Source: Phaseolus vulgaris
Lineage: Eukaryota; Streptophyta; Magnoliopsida; Fabales; Fabaceae
DNA: 64,000 nucleotides
Direction: 5' to 3'
Assembly: GCF_000499845.2 (NCBI RefSeq)
Contig: NC_023757.2
Span: 42,263,798-42,327,797 of the forward strand
This document shows positions 48,369 through 59,201 of this stretch, piece by piece; position 1 is the first letter of the stretch, and every line of letters starts with the position of its first letter. The translations under genes were made by a program, and so were the position numbers. The notes under the pieces are model-generated. The model was given only the letters and a program-made list of their open reading frames with translations, did not search any database and was not told the DNA's origin.

Positions 48369-50693
48369 AGGCTTCCTCTAATGCTGTGTGCATCCTTTTG
48401 TTTCTGAAAAAAAAAATCTGAAGCCGTCTCTGGTGGATAGGACAAAAAGTCTATGCAGACCTTGATATAAGGTTTCACCTTGTCTGCGACATTTTGGCTA
48501 AGTTATTATTGTTATATTATTTGGCATTATAAATATGTTCTAGCTATATGTGCAAATCTGATGCCACTGGCTTGATGTATATCCGTATGTTTAGAGCTCA
48601 CATGGAGGGCTATTTCTTATTGTATAGCAACAATCTCAATGTACATTTTTTAAAATTATGAATTAGGTAATTCATGTTGTAAAATCTTTCTTTCCAGGTT
48701 TATATTTTTTATGCTAAGGAAAAAGAGACATGCATTCTTAGTAAATTTTGGAATTGATAATTTCGAACGAAGGTTCACAATCCAGATTAATTTCTGTATA
48801 AAAAGGGTTGACTTGCTACAAAATCACCAAAAAAAATCATATATATATATGAGATCTTATTTATCAATCATCTAATAGGAAATTTAAATTCATAGTCATT
48901 AAGGTAGGAGAATGTATCGAATTCTTATGTACATGCTCTGGCAATAGCTGATTAATATGACCTGAGATGCCTTGCAAACTAGTTTGGTATCTATATGAAT
49001 TGAGAACCAATAATGAAAGAGTATCTCATGTCATGTCTCAACAAAATCTCATCCTATCCATTATACCACCTGTGGGGGCAAACTTTTTAAGAATTTTACT
49101 CTTCCATCATTCTGAGTTTTTATAAGAATTTAAACATTTATTTTGTTTTACATTTTACAGGAAAGAAATTCGTTTAGATTATTTGTTATTGTCAGTTTGT
49201 GAGAAATAATTAAAATATATGTGAGAGACCTCTGAAGTAAGACCTGAAACAAGGATGATACGATGATCTTAGGCGCGAGTTAAAATAATATTTGACTAGT
49301 GAAGGGAGGGGATGTTTATGAATTCAAATGAGAAATTTTCCCTAAACTCCATTCCTTCCACTTCCATATTAATTGTGAAATAACATTTTTAAATAATTTT
49401 AAATAAAACATAATTTTACATTTTTAAATAACTTTTATTGCACCACATACCTCATTTTTAACCGCAATACTTCTATTTTTTTTTCAGTTATTGTTTGAGA
49501 GGGCAATTCCATCATTTGAGCATGTGTGAAAGGAATGACAAAAAAAATCGTTGTATTCGAGGTTCTGTGATAAGCGAACGAAAACCCAGTCAATCACCAA
49601 TAAAAACACCACAAAATTTATCTCAATTACAAAGTTTATCCCCAGTCACCACAAACAACTACCAACACTTGAAAATAAAGAAGAATGCACCACATTTTTC
49701 AATATACTCAGAAGGGTATTATTGAAATTTTAAAAAAAAAGTATGGAAGTGTAGGAAGAAAATACGGAAGTGCTCGAAGAATCAGTGTTACAAATTAATT
49801 ACATCACTACCAAACTAAATGTAGCTTTAGTTATACAAGTGTCTCATTTTTCAATGAAACATTCACTTTTGTTCCAATGAGACATCCCTACCAAAATAAA
49901 TATAGTATTAATAAGAGAGTTTAAGTCTACAAGATTCATTATCTCTAATTATATATTACGAATTTATTTTATCTTATCTTTGGTTATGATTTCCAAGACA
50001 TCTTTTTTAACTAAAACATATACATCATATATGAAACTAAGTGAATGTTTCAATAACCGATTTTACAATAAATCCAATAAACATTGATATTATATTAAAA
50101 AGAGTTTAAACATAATTCAATTTTACAAAACGATATGAAATATTAAATAAAAAAATAAGATTTTCATTAAAAAAATTATTCAAATAATATATATATATTA
50201 ATACAATAGAAATAATATTTATTTTAGTTAAAAGTATAACATTCACAATAAACAATAATGGAGAATTATTGGTATTTCTTATTAAAGACAACACTTGAGA
50301 TTGGCCAGATTTTTATTATATCACTATACAAGACAAATCCACATGTCAGTAATTTATAACACTTGATTAGTGATATATGAGTTTAAAAGTTACTTAAAAA
50401 ACTTATAATCTCCATCAATTTTAAGTATAGGTCAAGAAACTATTAAAAGGCCTATCATTACATAGTATACACTAAAAAGACTAGAAAAAAAAAATCAATA
50501 AAAGACTTATTATCACAATCATAAATTGTGTTAATTATGAAATCAGAAGTAGTAGTTTTAAGATAATATGTGGCTAGATATTGAGAGAGAGACCGAGGAA
50601 AGATTTTAAAAATATTTAGAACTAAAAGCAGTGATATAGTTTAGAAGGCTAATTTGAGGCTTTACTTTTTTCTCCAATATCATGAGTTCCTTA

Positions 50694-50696
<3 letters not shown>
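48369..50696. other. intergenic, no gene seen
   Basis: RDR2 3' UTR, then AT-rich sequence. Nothing coding is supported. Confidence 0.5.

Positions 50697-50739
<43 letters not shown>
50697..50739. repeat. (TA)n microsatellite, about 43 bp
   Basis: Uninterrupted TA dinucleotides ending in TATG. Confidence 0.95.
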
Positions 50740-50742
<3 letters not shown>

Positions 50743-52076
50743 TATTTTAAATAACCATGTACACAATTTTTTATTTATTTAATATATCTTATTTTATTAA
50801 TATAATGAAGTATTTTTATTATTTCATATAAATTACTTAAAAGTAAAATTACTTTTTAATTTTTTTAATTAATATTAATAAATAATTTTTATAATTTTTC
50901 TTTTAATTCTTTGTTTTAAGATAATAACAAAAAGAAAGAGAGAACATAAAAATCCAACTTATAATTATACATCATTACAAAGACCATAGAGATAATATTG
51001 CAACAACATTCATGTTTTATGAATTTATCACACCAATACTGAATGTGAATATGCATTGAAATTAACGAAAATGCAAATAAATGGTCCAAGTATAAAACTA
51101 TAGATAACTCGTCGTAGGTGTTCAAGTTGCTGCACATTAAGGAATTTTAATATTTGTTATGCCACTCTAAATTTGTATTTTAATATTTGTTATGCCACTA
51201 AATGTGTATACCTCTTTCTCTTTAGGGTTTTTTTCTATCAATGTTTATTAAATATTATGAACACGTGTTTTCTATTAATAAATAAATAAAATGAAGTCAT
51301 TAATAAGAAAAGTTCATTTGGTACACTGGCAATATTTTTGAACAAATTAAATTAAACAAAATAGAGATAAAAAAAATGGAACTGGCGAGTCAGAGTGTTG
51401 ATTTAAATTTCGAAGGAAAAAAAAAAGTGGCAATGAAGATGATAAGAAATGTCTTAATCTAATTATTGATTGAATAATATATGTTTAGAGAGTGTAGGTT
51501 ATAAGAAAGTATGTTTGGCGAGGGATAAGAGCATTTGTTCCTGTTTGTTTGTCTGTCTGAATTGGTCACTCGTACACTACACACTACCATTTATCACAAC
51601 AATAAAGTCACACTTTTTAGGCTTCAAGAACACCACACACTCCAAACAAATAACCAAATTTCTACCTAAGCCTATTCATTGCAGTTGCCCATTCCAAAAG
51701 CAAACCCCACCTCTTCACCATCCACACCACATAATAATAACAATAATAATAATCATAATCACTACCTAATGCTATTATCAAATTAAATCAAAGACCAATT
51801 CCTGGATCATCCTCCCACCCAACCCAAGCTCCAACCATAGAAAAAAAATGAATTAATTATGATACAATTCAGTAAAATTAAAATAAAAAGGGTGTATATA
51901 CACAGTAACAACCATTCAGATTTATATGGATGTATATACTATATAGGAAAAAAAATAAGAGTAAAATAATTGGCCAAAGAAAATCAGAAGTGAAAAGTGA
52001 GGCGAAGGGGCAGCCTCAGCCACCAACCAAAGAGCCACCGCGTCAAACACGCGTAGTGTCACGCCCACTCCACCAC
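50740..52076. other. intergenic, probable 3' UTR of the minus-strand gene at its right end
   Basis: A direct repeat of TTTTAATATTTGTTATGCCACT lies at about 51147 and 51179. An (AAT/AAC)n-like stretch lies at about 51731-51755. No gene was supported. Confidence 0.5.
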
Positions 52077-52553
52077 TCACACGAAAACGGCGTCGTCGGA
52101 GTCACGGGCCTTGGGGGAAAGCGACTTGAGGTTGACGGCAGCGTAGCGCGTGGAGAAATTGCGGAGGGCGGCGTCGTCGTTGGAATCCCCGTTACGGCCC
52201 TCGTCGAAGTTGAGGGCGTAACTCATTGGGTCATACTGGTACTTGGGCATGCGCTTGGAGGTGCGGTTGCGGTTGAACTTGCGAAGGAAGGTCTTCCACC
52301 TGGGGCCCGCCACGATCTTGGACCAGTCGCGAAGCTTCTTGAGCGCCCTGAGGCCACGCGACCACCATCGGTCACTGGATGAAGATGAATTGGAGTGGGA
52401 CCAGGAGGTGGAGCGGACGCGCTCCCACCATGAGGAGCGGCGTCGTTGGCCCAGGCAGCAGGAGGGTAATAGTAAGGCGCAGGCAGGGTTGGATCTCTCT
52501 TGGGCTTGGGCCGTGGGAGTGGTAGTGGATTCAGATTCAAACTGGATGGACAT
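52077..52553 (-). CDS. conserved small plant protein of unknown function
   Basis: An intronless 158-residue frame. I recognise the C-terminal half as a conserved plant-specific type: KLRDWSKIVAGPRWKTFLRK (about 73-92), then KYQYDPMSYALNFDEG (about 103-118), then a short acidic spacer and NFSTRYAAVN (about 132-141). I know of no established function, catalytic residues, signal peptide or membrane helix. The N-terminal half is Ser/Arg/Trp-rich and basic (WWERVRSTSWSHSNSSSSSD), poorly conserved and likely disordered. The start is the first ATG of the frame. The gene has strong G+C bias against AT-rich flanks, as short stress-type plant genes often do. The long frames on the other strand here are shadows. 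Confidence 0.8.
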   Translation of the reverse strand: MSIQFESESTTTPTAQAQERSNPACALLLPSCCLGQRRRSSWWERVRSTSWSHSNSSSSSDRWWSRGLRALKKLRDWSKIVAGPRWKTFLRKFNRNRTSKRMPKYQYDPMSYALNFDEGRNGDSNDDAALRNFSTRYAAVNLKSLSPKARDSDDAVFV

Positions 52554-54483
52554 GTCAGCAACTCAGATCAGATTTCGGTTGTTCAGAAGAAACGCAAGAA
52601 GAGCAGAGACCTCTCCCAGATATTAATAGGGTCTCTTCACCCTCACTACGCACCATCCACTCACTTCCCATTTTATTTTATTTTCTATTATTAATATTAT
52701 CTCCATCCCTAACAATATTCTAACATCACTTTTTTCACTATATCCTTTTTTTTCAATTTTTTTATCTATCTGTCACGTCAGATTTTGTGTATTTGTTGTA
52801 CAAATAAATATAAAAATAAGTTTAAGGGCGCCCGCAGAAAAAAGAAGACGGTTATGAAATACAGCCGCAAGCGCAATTTCCCACTCGGCTGACTGCTTGG
52901 ACTCAACACTGAGCTCTTCAAAAGGATGTATATTTTATCACCACTTTCCCCCTTAAACTATGCGTTTTCCCATCAAGACACAGCTTCACCCCCAACTCAC
53001 AATGTCAAACTATTGAACAGGAAAATATGTGCAACAAAGCACATGGTCAAAGAGCTCACCCAGTTCTCCATTTCAAAGGAACCAACGTTGACTTAATTCA
53101 TTCAACCAAGGAATGTCATCATACCTTAGATTTTGGGTTTTTCCCCAATTATATATATTATTTTCATCATCAAAACTCCAATCACCAAACATCTCACTCA
53201 TAAAATTAATTAAACAGGAGACACAATTTGTCGGTGGATTCAGAAAGTTCAAAAATCACTACAAAAAGGTCTGATAACATCATCCGATTTTAACTGTTCC
53301 ATTGCCTACCTCAATCCAAACTGTACATTTGGATTATATTTTTATTTCAATCTATCTATCTATATATATATATATATAATTTTGATTATAAATTATTTGA
53401 GAATTAAATTTTATTTATTATTCTTCACAAATAGGATGAGCTAGATCTTAAGCAATATACAGAAATTGACACAAAATTTGAGATTCATTATCCGTTATTC
53501 TCACTTAATTTCTTAAAATTCATTTGTTTTCTTATTTTAAATATGTTTTTTAGAATTGGGAATTTTAACATATTTACACTGTTCTAAATACATTATGTAA
53601 ACCTTAAAAGAACAAATTAGATAATTTAATATCTTGATTACCTTATTAATATCCGTTCACAAGAGATACTTATTGACAAATCTATGTACCGCGTACAGAC
53701 AATTGACAAAAAAAAAAAATACAAATCTAAATTTATAAAAATTCAAAATGTTTTTTTTAGAAAATATAGATTAATCCAATTATATAGATTTGAATTAATG
53801 GGCACCCATACTTTCAGATTTTATGTATCCTTCACGTCAATTTATTTTCTCGTGCACCCTGTTTGTCATTATTCTTTCATGTCATTAGACAAGTTTGTTT
53901 AAACTTAAAACAAGTATTTTTAAAATAATCACTTATTTAAGTGTACTTATTAAAATAAACAGAAAACTGATTATTTTAAAAAATAAATAGATTAGACAAA
54001 CACAAAAAATCATTTAAAAAATGCACAAATAAACTCATCCATTATCAAACTCATCTAATGACACAGATAAGAAACCATATAAGGATGAACAATTTCTTGC
54101 AACGATACTAATATGAAGGCATTGTCATCATATAATGGTGCATTGGTATTTGATAATAATCCACATCATTCCAAAAGCCACGAGGATCCCACAGTCTTGC
54201 TTCCCCTCTCAAACATTTAGGAGGTTTTAAGAGAGCTTTAACGAGCCTTATTTCAACTTACATGAACTTTTAAGATGAAAATTGAGTGTTTTGCTAGCCT
54301 TGTGAGAATAACTTATATAGCCTATAACTATAGGCCTATTTTTTTAAGTTTATTTCAGTAAGCTTCAAAGAGTAACTTACTTATTCAACACTTGTGACTT
54401 GAGCATTTTCCAATAAACACTTCATTATGTTATTTCTCTTAACACACCCCTTAGAAGTTATCATTCAAAGATAAAAAAAGAAT
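52554..54483. other. intergenic, no gene seen
   Basis: Promoter of the 52-kb gene at its left side, a short (TA)n near 53362-53377, then AT-rich sequence. Around 54240-54430, GAACTTTTAAG and AACTTATATAGCC-type text resembles worn non-autonomous transposon sequence without clear borders. Confidence 0.45.
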
Positions 54484-54830
54484 GAACTTTAAACTTAACT
54501 CAATCGACTCATGAGGTAAGGTTTGCATTTACTTATATACTATGAAATGTCCTTATCTATATATTAGAGGATGATCCAATAACGGCCTAATAACGATGAC
54601 TTGATAAATCCAACAAACTCTCGCTATGATAAACTCTAAGTGACTCTGGTACCATATTAGGAGATGAACTTTAAGTCTAACTCAACCTTACAAAACCGGT
54701 TCATAAAGTGAGGTTTACACCTATCTATATACTATGAGATGTCTTTATCTCTATTGGAGATCTCACATCGACTAAACTAGAACTAAAGACATTTCATAAT
54801 ATATAAGTGGATGCAAATCTCACTTCAAAG
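54484..54830. repeat. dispersed-repeat cluster: two direct copies and an inverted repeat
   Basis: GAACTTTAA(A/G)(C/T)(T/C)TAACTCAA followed by GAGGT(A/T)(A/T)G-like and CTTATATACTATGA(A/G)ATGTC occurs at about 54484 and 54666. Within the second copy, arms 54706-54748 and 54783-54825 are complementary (AAGTGAGGTTTACACC against the inverse of GGATGCAAATCTCACTT) around a GGAGATCTCACATCGACTA loop. This wording is common in legume repeats near LTR sequences. The family was not identified. Confidence 0.7.
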
Positions 54831-55811
54831 TCCACCTCTTAATATATTATTAGAGTTATAGAGTCTACCCTAGTATGATAATGGTATCAAGGTTATATAG
54901 AGTCTATTCTAACGAGAGTTTGTTGAACTTATAAGGTCATCTGTTATCGGAGCACCCATTATATAGTCACACACATGAGTTTGTTGAAGATTCTACATCA
55001 ACTAATCAAAGATCAATGAGTCAATTTTGTAAGATTGCGTTAAGCTTAAATTCCTAATAAAAAACATTGGTTCTGCTCAACCTGCAGTAATGTATTAGCT
55101 CCTAGTTATGTATTTGCTCCTAGAATACGAGTTTAAGAATTGAGAAATGAAACAAGAAACAAGTATCAACTTTTAGTGATAATTTCACCCATTAGTAAAA
55201 GTAAGGAAGATTTACCCAGAAGAGACCAGCGCAAAGATTAGAAAAAGGGACAGAAACCTGGTTAAAATATATAAACCAGTAACCCCAACTTTAAATTAAA
55301 GTCCTGCAAAGATTTCAAACAACATTTTTGTCTTTCATGATGTAAAAGAAAACAAAAGCATCCACTAGATATTCAACTCCAAGGGTATTTCGAGGAAAAA
55401 AAGTAGATTGACACTCGAGAAGACTGACTTAAATAATTATTGCAGAATAGAAAAAAAGGACTAATCTACATCCGCATACTCGAGAGGACCGATTCAATAT
55501 CATAGGTGTCTTTAGCAAGTTCATTTAAGCATTAAGTTTTACAATAACAGCAGAAGTAAAGAACTATAAACTAACAGCAAAAAGAAAAAGAAGCTACATA
55601 GCTACCTTCATAACTCATTCAGTTAACAGACATGTAGCTATAACATCACACTACATTATCATTCGCTGCTCCACAACAGAACTAGTGGTCCAGCACTAAT
55701 AAAGCAACTAGATTAACTTCAAAAGGAGCTATAAACAACCAACACACTAGTCACTATCAAGTATCTTGGGCAGCAAACACAAACGTAAGAAAATAGAAAA
55801 CCGAACTCAGT
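54831..55811. other. intergenic and probable NFD2 3' UTR
   Basis: Continues with fragments of the preceding repeat (ATAGAGTCTACCCTA and ATAGAGTCTATTCTA at about 54855 and 54897), and has two variants of AC(A/G)(C/T)ACTCGAGA at about 55410 and 55478. The last few hundred bases may be 3' UTR. No gene was supported. Confidence 0.45.
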
Positions 55812-56423
55812 TCAAATAGCCACGGCAGATCCTAGCTCACCGCCATGAAGGTTCCAGAAGACGTTACCTGCATTATCGGGCATGCCGCTGTCAATAGAAA
55901 TGGCAGCGAAGATTGCTCGGAACGCGCCGCAAACGACAGCAGGGGCGGAGGAATTGGTCTTGGGCGAGACGCGAACGATCTTGTGCAACCCTAATCGAGT
56001 TCCGTCGACGGCGCAGGAAGAGTCGACGTTGGTGATTTGGGACAATCGATGGTTCAGCTCTTTGGGAGAAATATCAACGTCTTTGGAGAGTAAGTGGAAA
56101 GAGACCGAGGTTTCGATGACGGTGGCGCCAAGAATGGCGAAAGCTTTGTTGTTTTCTTCGGAGAAGGAGGCGTGAGTCATGGCTCGACGGAGAAGATCAG
56201 TGCTCTTGAAGGTGTACCTGACCCAGAAAAAAAGAACTGCTTAAGAAATAATTGAAAAAAGAAAGTGAGAGAAAGAGGAAAGGGTTTACCCGAGTTGTTT
56301 CTGGAGGGTTTCGAGAGCGGTTGAAAAAGGAGAAGAGAGAAGTTTGTGGGTTGTTGCGTGACCCTGCAAAAGGAGAAGTAGCAGGGTGAAGATGATGAAG
56401 CATCGAACAGTTGAGGATCGCAT
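55812..56423 (-). CDS. NFD2: RNase III-like protein NFD2 (NUCLEAR FUSION DEFECTIVE 2 type)
   Basis: Two exons, 56290-56423 and 55812-56217, join at a glycine codon to 179 residues. An N-terminal hydrophobic stretch (about residues 8-20, RCFIIFTLLLLLLQ) looks like a signal or targeting peptide. The RNase III-type region begins at about residue 34 with SPFSTALETLQKQLGYTF and continues with DLLRRAMTHASFSEENNKAF. Where true RNase III enzymes have the acidic signature LEFLGDA, this protein has AILGATV, so the catalytic acids are missing. The rest (VDSSCAVDGTRLGLHKIVRV, FRAIFAAISIDSG, VFWNLHGG) matches the plant NFD2 type. Arabidopsis NFD2 is needed for nuclear fusion in the female gametophyte. A non-catalytic RNA-binding role is inference. 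Confidence 0.85.
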
Positions 56424-56613
56424 TTTGGCAGGAAACTATGGCGAAGACAGTTGCTTCTCACTGCTTCAGTGTTGAGGACTTTTTACTTCCTCCTCGATCA
56501 CAACTAACTTTACTTAGCTACTAAGGACTTCTATCTTTTTGCTGTAATAATAAAACAATTCTATAATGATATTTCTTTGAAAAATGGCCACTTACTTCTT
56601 TATTTATAAAATA

Positions 56614-56690
<77 letters not shown>

Positions 56691-56870
56691 TATTGTAATA
56701 TTATAAAATGGTTATTAATTAGTTGTACATAAAATAAAATTATCAAACCATTATTTAGATATTGTTCTTTTTTATCAAAATTATGTCTGTCCGATCCCTT
56801 ATCGAACAAAGTTGTCATGGGTCGTGTCGATCAAAGTTGTCCTGGGTCTATGTTGATTGAAGTTGTCTGA
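56424..56870. other. intergenic with an (ATT)n microsatellite and three short repeats
   Basis: The microsatellite is given separately. At about 56793-56866 three variants of GA(T/A)(C/T)(A/G)AAGTTGTC(A/C)TGGGTC occur at roughly 29-32-bp spacing. No gene was seen. Confidence 0.6.
56615..56688. repeat. (ATT)n microsatellite, about 74 bp
   Basis: Nearly uninterrupted ATT/TAT triplets. Confidence 0.97.
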
Positions 56871-56879
56871 TCCACGTGT

Positions 56880-57665
56880 TTACTTCTGGAAGGATTGTTG
56901 GGCGGGTGATGAACTTTAAAGAATGTCTATCCGAGGTTGTTCTCCTTGAGCTCTTGCAAAGATGCTAAGGTGGTCGAGCTTGGGAAATAGAATAATGGTT
57001 CTTGGGACTGACAACTAACTTGAAGGAGAAGTCTTTTTTAATTGGAAAAGCCTTTGGTGAGTTTTTTTTTCACGATTTTCAAGAGTTGAGCTTTGACTTG
57101 GAAGAGATGGATAATTGGGTTTGGAAAGATGGGGAATTCCTAGTGAATTCTACTTATAATTGTTTAAGAAGGGCACGTGAAGGGGAGATTGTCTCTGCGT
57201 ACAAAAAGTTTTGGAGGATTAAAGTTGTGCCTTCTGCACTTGTCTCTACTTGGAGGGAGTTAGAAAATAAGATTGCTACTAGGGTCAATTTAGAAAGGCG
57301 TGGAATTACGGTTGAAAGTCTTTTGTGTAGTTTTTGTGGGGTGAAGGAAGAGACTTGTTGCCATTTGTTTTTTGAGTGCAGAATAGCTTGGCCTATATGA
57401 AGTCAATGTTTTGCTTGGTTTGGTGTGACATCAGTGAGTCACAATGATCCACTGTTAATTTTTTTTTCACAGTTTAGGTTGTGTAACGCCTCTGATTCTA
57501 TTAATGATGTTTGAGGAGCGATTTGAATTGCAGTAGTTAACGAGACTTGGAAGCACATGAATAATGTCATTTTCAAAGGTGGGTGGTTGATAATTTAGAA
57601 TTATTTGCTATGATTCAATTAAAGGTTTGATCTTTGGTTATTTTCAAGTCACACTCCATTTTTTT
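56880..57665 (+). mobile_element. LINE relic: reverse-transcriptase zinc-binding (zf-RVT) region
   Basis: The text FWKDCWAGDEL (about 56886), then W.W.DGEFLVNSTYNCL, FWRIKVVPSALVSTWRELEN, RRGITVESLLCSFCGVKEET and CHLFFECRIAWPI has the order of the zf-RVT domain found at the C-terminus of plant LINE pol proteins. Only 57002-57400 stays in one open frame (132 residues). Homologous but broken text continues downstream to about 57660 (NETWKHMNNVIFKGG). A stretch of the usual domain is missing before STWREL. The element's 5' part, RT and poly-A tail were not found, so this is a decayed fragment. Confidence 0.75.
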
Positions 57666-59201
57666 TCTCTTATTTTAACTAATGTATTGATCTATAGTTT
57701 ATATGAGATTGGTTAAGTGGTGTATTTTTGTCGGGTAGTACTAGAGTTAGTTTTGTGAAGTTTGACCTAAGATCGTTAGTTTAAGAAATAAAATTTTCAA
57801 CTAATAAATATCACTTATGTGATTAATAATTCAATAGATTTATTCTAATGAAAAAACAGTCAATATATTCCTTATCAAATTTCCAATATATCAGATGTCC
57901 AAAAACATAGTAATTGATATAGAAAACATACTCACGTGGAAGAGTGGGATGATACACTTTTCTTTTAAGTTTTGTTACTCTGAATAATTATGGACTATAA
58001 TAATATTTTAGCTATTCTATTGGTAATTAGCTATACTAATACTAGTTGCCTATATGTGGTATGTGCCCTTTGATGTTTTTTCTTTTATTCTTCTTAAGTT
58101 CAACTTCAATAAAATAATTTATATTATAGATGAATAACTCGTTCAAAATATCCTGTGACAGGTTATGACGTATATTAATAATTATTTTCTCTTAAAAAAA
58201 CATTTTTCTTGTATAACTTATCACTCTTAACATCGTAGTCCAAGTGCATTTCATACATTTTTGGATTATACATAATTTCAGCTCTTCGCGTTTTTCAAAA
58301 GCAACTTTTATCATTTTATTAATATAAAAAAACTTTATGTATCAGAGTAGGATTTTCCTAAAAAACAAATAATTTCATCTCTCAGAAGAAACCTAAAAAC
58401 TTTTAAATTATATTATTCATATAATATTCTTTTTATTTTTTATATTTCTCGTCTGTAGTAAATGCATACAAATATGAAACTTAACATGCCAAATTAAAGC
58501 ATCATTTTACTCAATACATACATGCCAGCATTTCTATAATGACGACCACCACTCAGGAATGGTAACTTAAATCTTGAAACATATACTTTTATTTTTCATT
58601 ACTATTTACATTTTATTCTCGTATTCACTTTTATTGTTGTTGTTTGTGAGATTTAAATTTCTTGTGACATCAGTGTACTATTTTCATAGTGAAATTTTGA
58701 AAAGAAAAGAAAACTAGATCTCAGGTAAGAAACTAAATGATAAATTGTAATCAAGTATTGAAAAAAAATATTTATTTTATCCTTTTGTTTATATTACTTT
58801 TTAGATACTTTCCAAAAATACACAGATATAATAAAAGAAAAGGATAATACTCATATTTTTGTTTAAAAAAGGCATCACAATGAAAATCACCAGCCTTGCA
58901 AAATGGTACATGGTTTTAAATTGTGAATGGCCTTGCAATGGGAGATTGTATCCAGTTAAGCTATACAACAATTGTATTCTCAAATCTACATTTAGAACCT
59001 AGGATCAAAGGTATGGCTAAAAGACAACATATGCATCCATTTGCTACTAACTACAATCAAAAGCAAGAAAAAAAAACAACTCTTGTCAGTCTAAAACTTA
59101 ATCCTCAGTTTCCTCTTGATCGGAGAATGTAAACTACTTCTGTGCAGCATGACTTCTAATGAAAAAACTACTAAGAAAATAGACTGAATAAGTTTTGCAT
59201 T
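57666..59201. other. AT-rich intergenic region, includes TPS 3' UTR at the right end
   Basis: No gene or bordered repeat was seen. The last 100-250 bases are probably 3' UTR of the minus-strand TPS gene. Confidence 0.5.

Noticed and set aside
51470..51769. 99-residue frame near the 3' side of the 52-kb gene
   Set aside because: His/Ile-rich translation of simple sequence, no homology.
52223..52626. Alternative frames (112, 127 and 150 residues) over the 52-kb gene
   Set aside because: Only the 158-residue minus frame has the conserved motif.
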